Source: UBA668 sp043740085 (GTDB lineage Bacteria > Actinomycetota > Acidimicrobiia > Acidimicrobiales > Ilumatobacteraceae). From it: a DNA stretch of 64,000 nt. The stretch covers positions 1 through 64,000 of the forward strand of contig JAYUCY010000075.1 in assembly GCA_043740085.1 (NCBI GenBank). Direction: 5' to 3'. Below, in pieces: positions 60,785 to 64,000 of this stretch. Within the stretch, counting starts at the first letter, position 1, and each line of letters opens with the position of its first letter. Under the pieces are notes generated by a model. That model did no database searches and was not told where the DNA came from. It saw only the letters and a program-made list of their open reading frames with translations. The position numbers were made by a program, and so were the translations under genes.

Positions 60785-60972
60785 TGGATCTACTCACCCT
60801 GACCTGCCCGCGTTGCGGTACCGAAGTTGGCGAGCGGTTCTACGGGCCGTGCCTGTCGTGCCGTACCGAACTGCGCGTGAAGTTCCTCACTGAGGGCCGC
60901 GTTGTTGAACTGGCGGAGTACGAGCCGAAGATGAACGTCACCCCCAACGCTGTTGCGCTGAAGGACGACTGA
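60784..60972 (+). CDS. 62-residue zinc-ribbon protein
   Basis: A small protein, with cysteine pairs CPRCG and CLSC about 15 residues apart, forming a treble-clef/zinc-ribbon, followed by ELRVKFLTEGRVVELAEYEP. It starts at ATG 60784, overlapping the hydrolase stop (TGATG), so the two are translationally coupled. Function unknown. Confidence 0.8.
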   Translation: MDLLTLTCPRCGTEVGERFYGPCLSCRTELRVKFLTEGRVVELAEYEPKMNVTPNAVALKDD

Positions 60973-61027
60973 AGCCCGCGGATGATGATGACATCCGCGC
61001 CGTCGGGTGAAGGTGCACACTTCCGGT

Positions 61028-61432
61028 ATGCGACTCCCCAAGAATTTTGACATCAAGAAGCCCGTTTGGCACCACCATCCTGCAGTGCGCACCGGGGAGA
61101 AGCTGACCCGTGGCGAACGCGCCGCCGACGTTCTGCGCAACGGGATGGGCTCGTGGGGCTTCGTCTTCGGGGCGATGATCTTTCTGGTCGGCTGGATGAT
61201 CGGTAACCGCAATGTCGGCTTCGACAAGTACCCGTTCATTTTGCTCAACCTGATCCTGTCGTGCCTGGCCGCGATGCAAGGTGCGATTCTGCTGATCGCA
61301 TCCAAGCGCGAGGACCAGATCAGTAGTGAGCTGGCGAAGCACGACTACGAGACCAACCTCGAAGCCGAGCGCATCGTGAAGGAAATCCACGCGCTCACCA
61401 CCGAGATCCACGCGCACACCGTGAGGAAGTGA
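61028..61432 (+). CDS. DUF1003 membrane protein (second copy in the window)
   Basis: A 134-residue protein with two membrane helices (FVFGAMIFLVGWMIGN, YPFILLNLILSCLAAMQGAI) and the same PFILLNLxLS motif as the protein at 54.7 kb, followed by LLIASKREDQ and a polar C-terminus with a coiled-coil-like ending. There is no MgtE-like partner next to it. ATG 61028 is preferred over GTG 61007. About 55 bases after the zinc-ribbon gene. Confidence 0.9.
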   Translation: MRLPKNFDIKKPVWHHHPAVRTGEKLTRGERAADVLRNGMGSWGFVFGAMIFLVGWMIGNRNVGFDKYPFILLNLILSCLAAMQGAILLIASKREDQISSELAKHDYETNLEAERIVKEIHALTTEIHAHTVRK

Positions 61433-61642
61433 TGTGGTGATGACATTCAGGTGTTCGCTCCCGCTCCCACCTGCTACCTCACCCTTGGCCCACTTCGAAA
61501 CAGTGGTTGGTCAGATCTAACGGCTCCAGTCACTCGCCGACGGCGGTGGGCAGTCCACCGCCGGGGCGGAACGTCGGGTCGTTCTTCGGGGGTGTCGCCC
61601 TCGGCGGCAGTATCGATGGTCGTTGCGCGAGCAGCGGCCATC

Positions 61643-61925
61643 CCGCAATCCGCTGCGCGACGTTGAACGGGTGGTCGTAGGGCAGCGAGACCATTCCGGT
61701 GCCCAGCCTGATCGTGTGTGTGCGTTGGCCGGCGGCGGCCGGCAACATCTCCGGGCTGGCGATCATTTCTTAGCCGGTGCTGTGGTGTTCGCCGCTCCAC
61801 AACTCGTCGTAGCCCAGCCGGTCGAGGTGCGCCGCCAGGTCAAGGTCGCGCTGGAACTGGAGGGTCGGGCTCTCCCCGGTCGGATGATGCGGTGCCAGAA
61901 ACGTACCGAACTTGATGCAGGACAT
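61643..61925 (-). pseudogene. Truncated LLM-class oxidoreductase with nonsense mutation
   Basis: On the minus strand the frame starts MSCIKFGTFLAPHHPTGESP and runs through RLGYDELWSGEHHSTG. It is then cut by TAA (61770-61772) where the family has Trp or Tyr, and continues in the same frame as EMIASPEMLPAAAGQRTHTI and YDHPFNVAQRIA before similarity ends. Only about 95 of the usual 350 residues remain. It is distinct in sequence from the intact LLM gene at 58.9 kb. Confidence 0.8.
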
Positions 61926-62114
61926 GAGGCGGGAGCCTACGGATTGGGCTGCCCGCGGCCGGCGTCGTGCGTGCGTGCGGCCAGATTCGATCGAAGTGAC
62001 GCGCTGTCTCCTCACAGCCGCAGGTCCTTGCGCGAGCACCGCGTCACTTCCCGAATTTTGGAGGGGCGCAGTGCGGGCGAAGCCGATAACCTGACGCCCG
62101 CCAAACCGCAATGC

Positions 62115-62187
62115 GGGGACGTAGCTCAGTTGGCAGAGCGCTACCTTTGCAAGGTAGATGTCAGGGGTTCGATTCCCCTCGTCTCCA
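62115..62187 (+). tRNA. tRNA-Ala (anticodon TGC), CCA not encoded
   Basis: Acceptor GGGGACG/CGTCTCC (one G-T pair), D-arm GCTC...GAGC, anticodon stem CTACC/GGTAG with loop TTTGCAA (anticodon TGC), T-arm CAGGGG-TTCGATT-CCCCT-type. The bases after discriminator A are CCG, so the CCA must be added after transcription, a job for the CCA-adding enzyme encoded at 17.7-19.1 kb. Confidence 0.97.
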
Positions 62188-62306
62188 CCGAGTTTTTCGT
62201 TTGGCTGGCCGTCATCTTTTGGTTCACCTGGGTTGGTGGTGTTGACGCGGCATTGATGCATTCTCCGCTGCGACCGTGTTAACGCACGTGCGTCACTGTC
62301 GGCGAC

Positions 62307-62554
62307 ATGACATGGGACATCAAGACTGACGCTGAGTATCATGAGCAGAAGGCCAAGTACCTGCAGCCGTTGCTCGACGGGCTGATTTCGTCGTGCTACT
62401 CGATGACCGAGCCGCATGCGGCGCCGACCCGACGCTGTTCACCACAGGCGCGATTCGCGATGGTGAAGAGTGGGTCATCAACGGCGAGAAGTGGTTCTCG
62501 TCCATCGCTCCCTTCGCCAGATTTTACATCGTGATAGGCGGTGACCGACCCTGA
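62307..62554 (+). pseudogene. Acyl-CoA dehydrogenase fragment with frameshift
   Basis: One frame encodes EQKAKYLQPLLDGLISSCYS followed by MTEPHA, matching the middle of acyl-CoA dehydrogenases. At about 62415-62420 the match moves to another frame and continues ADPTLFTTGAIRDGEEWVIN and GEKWFSS up to TGA 62554. Both ends of the gene are missing (normal length 380-400 residues). Nothing is seen in the 119 bases between it and the tRNA. Confidence 0.8.
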
Positions 62555-62610
62555 TGTCAACGCCTACCAGGGCGTGGTTTCAAACCAACTTCGTTCTGAC
62601 CGCTGATGCC

Positions 62611-63036
62611 CTATGGCTTTTCGCCGTTGGCGATGTCGGCGGTCTCCATTTGGGCGCTCTTGACGGTCGTCTGTTGTGCGTCTGACGGGCTGGCGTCTGC
62701 CGCAAGCGTGTCCTCTCCGCGACCGTCGTGCAGCGCAACGAGGATGTCGCTGTCCTGTGCTGACGCCATCGGCCCGTAGCCGAGGACGAGCACGCCCTGC
62801 GCTGAGCACATCGGGCACGTGATGGCAACCACGGCGATCATGTCGTCGGGGTCGGATGCACCCTCCAGTCGTCGCAGGCTGGCGATGGTGAACTGAGCTG
62901 CAGGGAGTGTCGCGCCGCACGTGAGGCACTCGATCACGGACGCATCGCGTGGGGAGAAGGCCGCGTCGAACCCGCTGCCCTCGTAGCCGGCCAGCACTGT
63001 GGTGAGGGTGGTGTTGTCGGAAGGGTTGGTCGTCAT
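62611..63036 (-). CDS. Hypothetical protein with two Cys pairs
   Basis: A 141-residue protein with CLTCGATLP (about residue 37) and CPMCSAQGVLVLGYGP (about residue 75), which may bind one zinc, and a disordered acidic C-terminus. ATG 63036 is chosen; the longer frame overlaps the catalase promoter. It is divergent from the catalase gene by 147 bases. No family recognised. Confidence 0.6.
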   Translation of the reverse strand: MTTNPSDNTTLTTVLAGYEGSGFDAAFSPRDASVIECLTCGATLPAAQFTIASLRRLEGASDPDDMIAVVAITCPMCSAQGVLVLGYGPMASAQDSDILVALHDGRGEDTLAADASPSDAQQTTVKSAQMETADIANGEKP

Positions 63037-63183
63037 GAACGAACATGCCCGTATTCGGTGCCGCATAAACGCACGCTGGCGAAGTCGTGGTTTACCGGTG
63101 AGTAGCGGCGGGTACGTGATTCGCACTTCATCGCTGCCGGCTCGTGCACTCGACCGAACGGCTGCCCGCCCCAGGAGGCTCTC

Positions 63184-64000
63184 GTGAGTGACAGCAAGGT
63201 CAGCAAGAACAAGCGCATGGCACCCAAGCGCACCGAGCGACGTGGTGCCGGCGACGAACTGCACCAGACCGGTCCTCAGCGGTTGACGACCAACCATGGC
63301 GTGGCGTTGTCGGACAACCAGAACTCACTACGCGCAGGCGACCGCGGGCCGACCCTGTTGGAAGACTTCGCGCTGCGCGAGAAGATCTTCCACTTCGACC
63401 ACGAACGCATTCCTGAGCGCATCGTGCACGCTCGTGGCTCCGGCGCCCACGGATACTTCGAGTGCACCGCGCCCATCCCTGCGCTGACCACAGCTGGGCT
63501 CCTACAAAGGAAGGGCGAGCGGGTGCCGGTGTTTGCTCGTTTCTCGACCGTTGCTGGCGGTGCCGGCTCGGTGGATACCCCTCGCGATGTGCGCGGTTTC
63601 GCCGTCAAGTTTTATACGCGGCAGGGCAACTGGGACCTGGTGGGCAACAACATCCCCGTGTTCTTCATCCAAGACGCCATCAAGTTTCCGGACCTCGTCC
63701 ACTCCGTGAAAATGGAGTCGGACCGCGGCTACCCGCAGGCGGCATCGGCGCACGACACGTTCTGGGACTTTGTGTCGCTGATGCCGGAGACGACTCACAT
63801 GATCATGTGGGCGATGTCGGACAGGGGCATCCCGCGCTCGCTGCGAATGATGGAGGGCTTCGGGGTTCACACGTTCCGATTCGTCAATGCCAAGGGCGCC
63901 TCCACCTTCGTCAAGTTCCACTGGCGACCGCGCCTGGGCATCCAGTCCACGCTGTGGGATGAGGCCGTCAAAATTGCGGGTGCTGATCCCGACTTTCATC
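63184..64000 (+). CDS. katE: Monofunctional haem catalase, 5' part (runs off the window)
   Basis: Breaks hydrogen peroxide to water and oxygen. The first 272 residues are in the window. It has a basic N-terminal extension, then the catalytic His region (RIVHARGSGAHGYFE), FARFSTVAGGAGSVDTPRDV, and the catalytic Asn region (LVGNNIPVFFIQDAIKFPD), with HTFRFVNAKG later. The start is GTG 63184 with a near-perfect AGGAGG site. The gene is still open at base 64000. The long N-terminus suggests a large-subunit catalase, but the deciding C-terminal domain is outside the window. Confidence 0.95.
   Translation, partial: MSDSKVSKNKRMAPKRTERRGAGDELHQTGPQRLTTNHGVALSDNQNSLRAGDRGPTLLEDFALREKIFHFDHERIPERIVHARGSGAHGYFECTAPIPALTTAGLLQRKGERVPVFARFSTVAGGAGSVDTPRDVRGFAVKFYTRQGNWDLVGNNIPVFFIQDAIKFPDLVHSVKMESDRGYPQAASAHDTFWDFVSLMPETTHMIMWAMSDRGIPRSLRMMEGFGVHTFRFVNAKGASTFVKFHWRPRLGIQSTLWDEAVKIAGADPDFH

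Overview
This is a high-GC chromosomal segment from an actinomycete-like bacterium that contains the replication origin. The closest gene-order match I recognise is the Mycobacterium origin region. On one side lie rpmH, rnpA, yidD, yidC, jag, rsmG, parA, parB, a CwlM-like gene, trxA, trxB, an anti-sigma factor, an ECF sigma factor, a kinase, a DUF6049 protein and pcnA. On the other side lie dnaA, oriC, dnaN, recF, a DciA/DUF721 gene, gyrB, gyrA, a DUF3566 gene and tRNA-Ile. A deep-branching actinobacterium such as Acidimicrobiia is my inference, not proven. There are no rRNA genes, CRISPR arrays or intact insertion sequences.

Layout. 1-3.8 kb: a clipped membrane protein, a LacI-type regulator with xylose isomerase, a small membrane protein and a VOC-fold protein. 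3.9-9.0 kb: an NrtR-type regulator followed by nadA-nadB-nadC, overlapping by ATGA, for NAD synthesis; then an SRPBCC protein. 9.2-13.4 kb (minus): rpsF-ssb-rpsR-rplI-dnaB, with a 200-residue mini-intein in dnaB. 13.6-20.2 kb: DinB, DUF5318, a methyltransferase, a PAS-GGDEF-EAL protein, the CCA-adding enzyme and a deacetylase-family protein. 20.2-30.8 kb (plus): an almost continuous series of overlapping genes, GNAT, DUF6049, DegV, a transmembrane Ser/Thr kinase, sigma/anti-sigma, two membrane proteins, trxB, trxA and a CwlM-like pseudo-amidase. 30.8-36.0 kb (minus): parB, parA, two parS sites, rsmG, jag, yidC, yidD, rnpA, rpmH. 36.2-46.6 kb (plus): dnaA, oriC, dnaN, recF, dciA-like, gyrB, gyrA, a TadE/TadG-like protein, DUF3566.

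From tRNA-Ile (46.7 kb) onward the window is more accessory. It holds a DUF664 remnant directly behind the tRNA, a lipoprotein, a Fic protein, an internally deleted integrase remnant and an FtsX-type permease with no ATPase partner. Then come DJ-1/PfpI, a 44-residue protein and an NAD(P)-binding protein, two alpha/beta hydrolases, a DUF1003 + soluble MgtE-like pair, a molybdopterin oxidoreductase and an F420-type oxidoreductase. A second DUF1003 protein, tRNA-Ala between two pseudogenes and a catalase cut by the window edge finish the segment.

The most interesting parts are (1) the mycobacterial mviN slot, which here holds a free-standing kinase with intact catalytic residues, a membrane anchor and an extracellular discoidin-like domain, six genes upstream of a CwlM-like protein that has lost its zinc ligands; this may be a cell-wall control module in unfused form; (2) the DnaB mini-intein; and (3) relics of past integration next to both tRNA genes.
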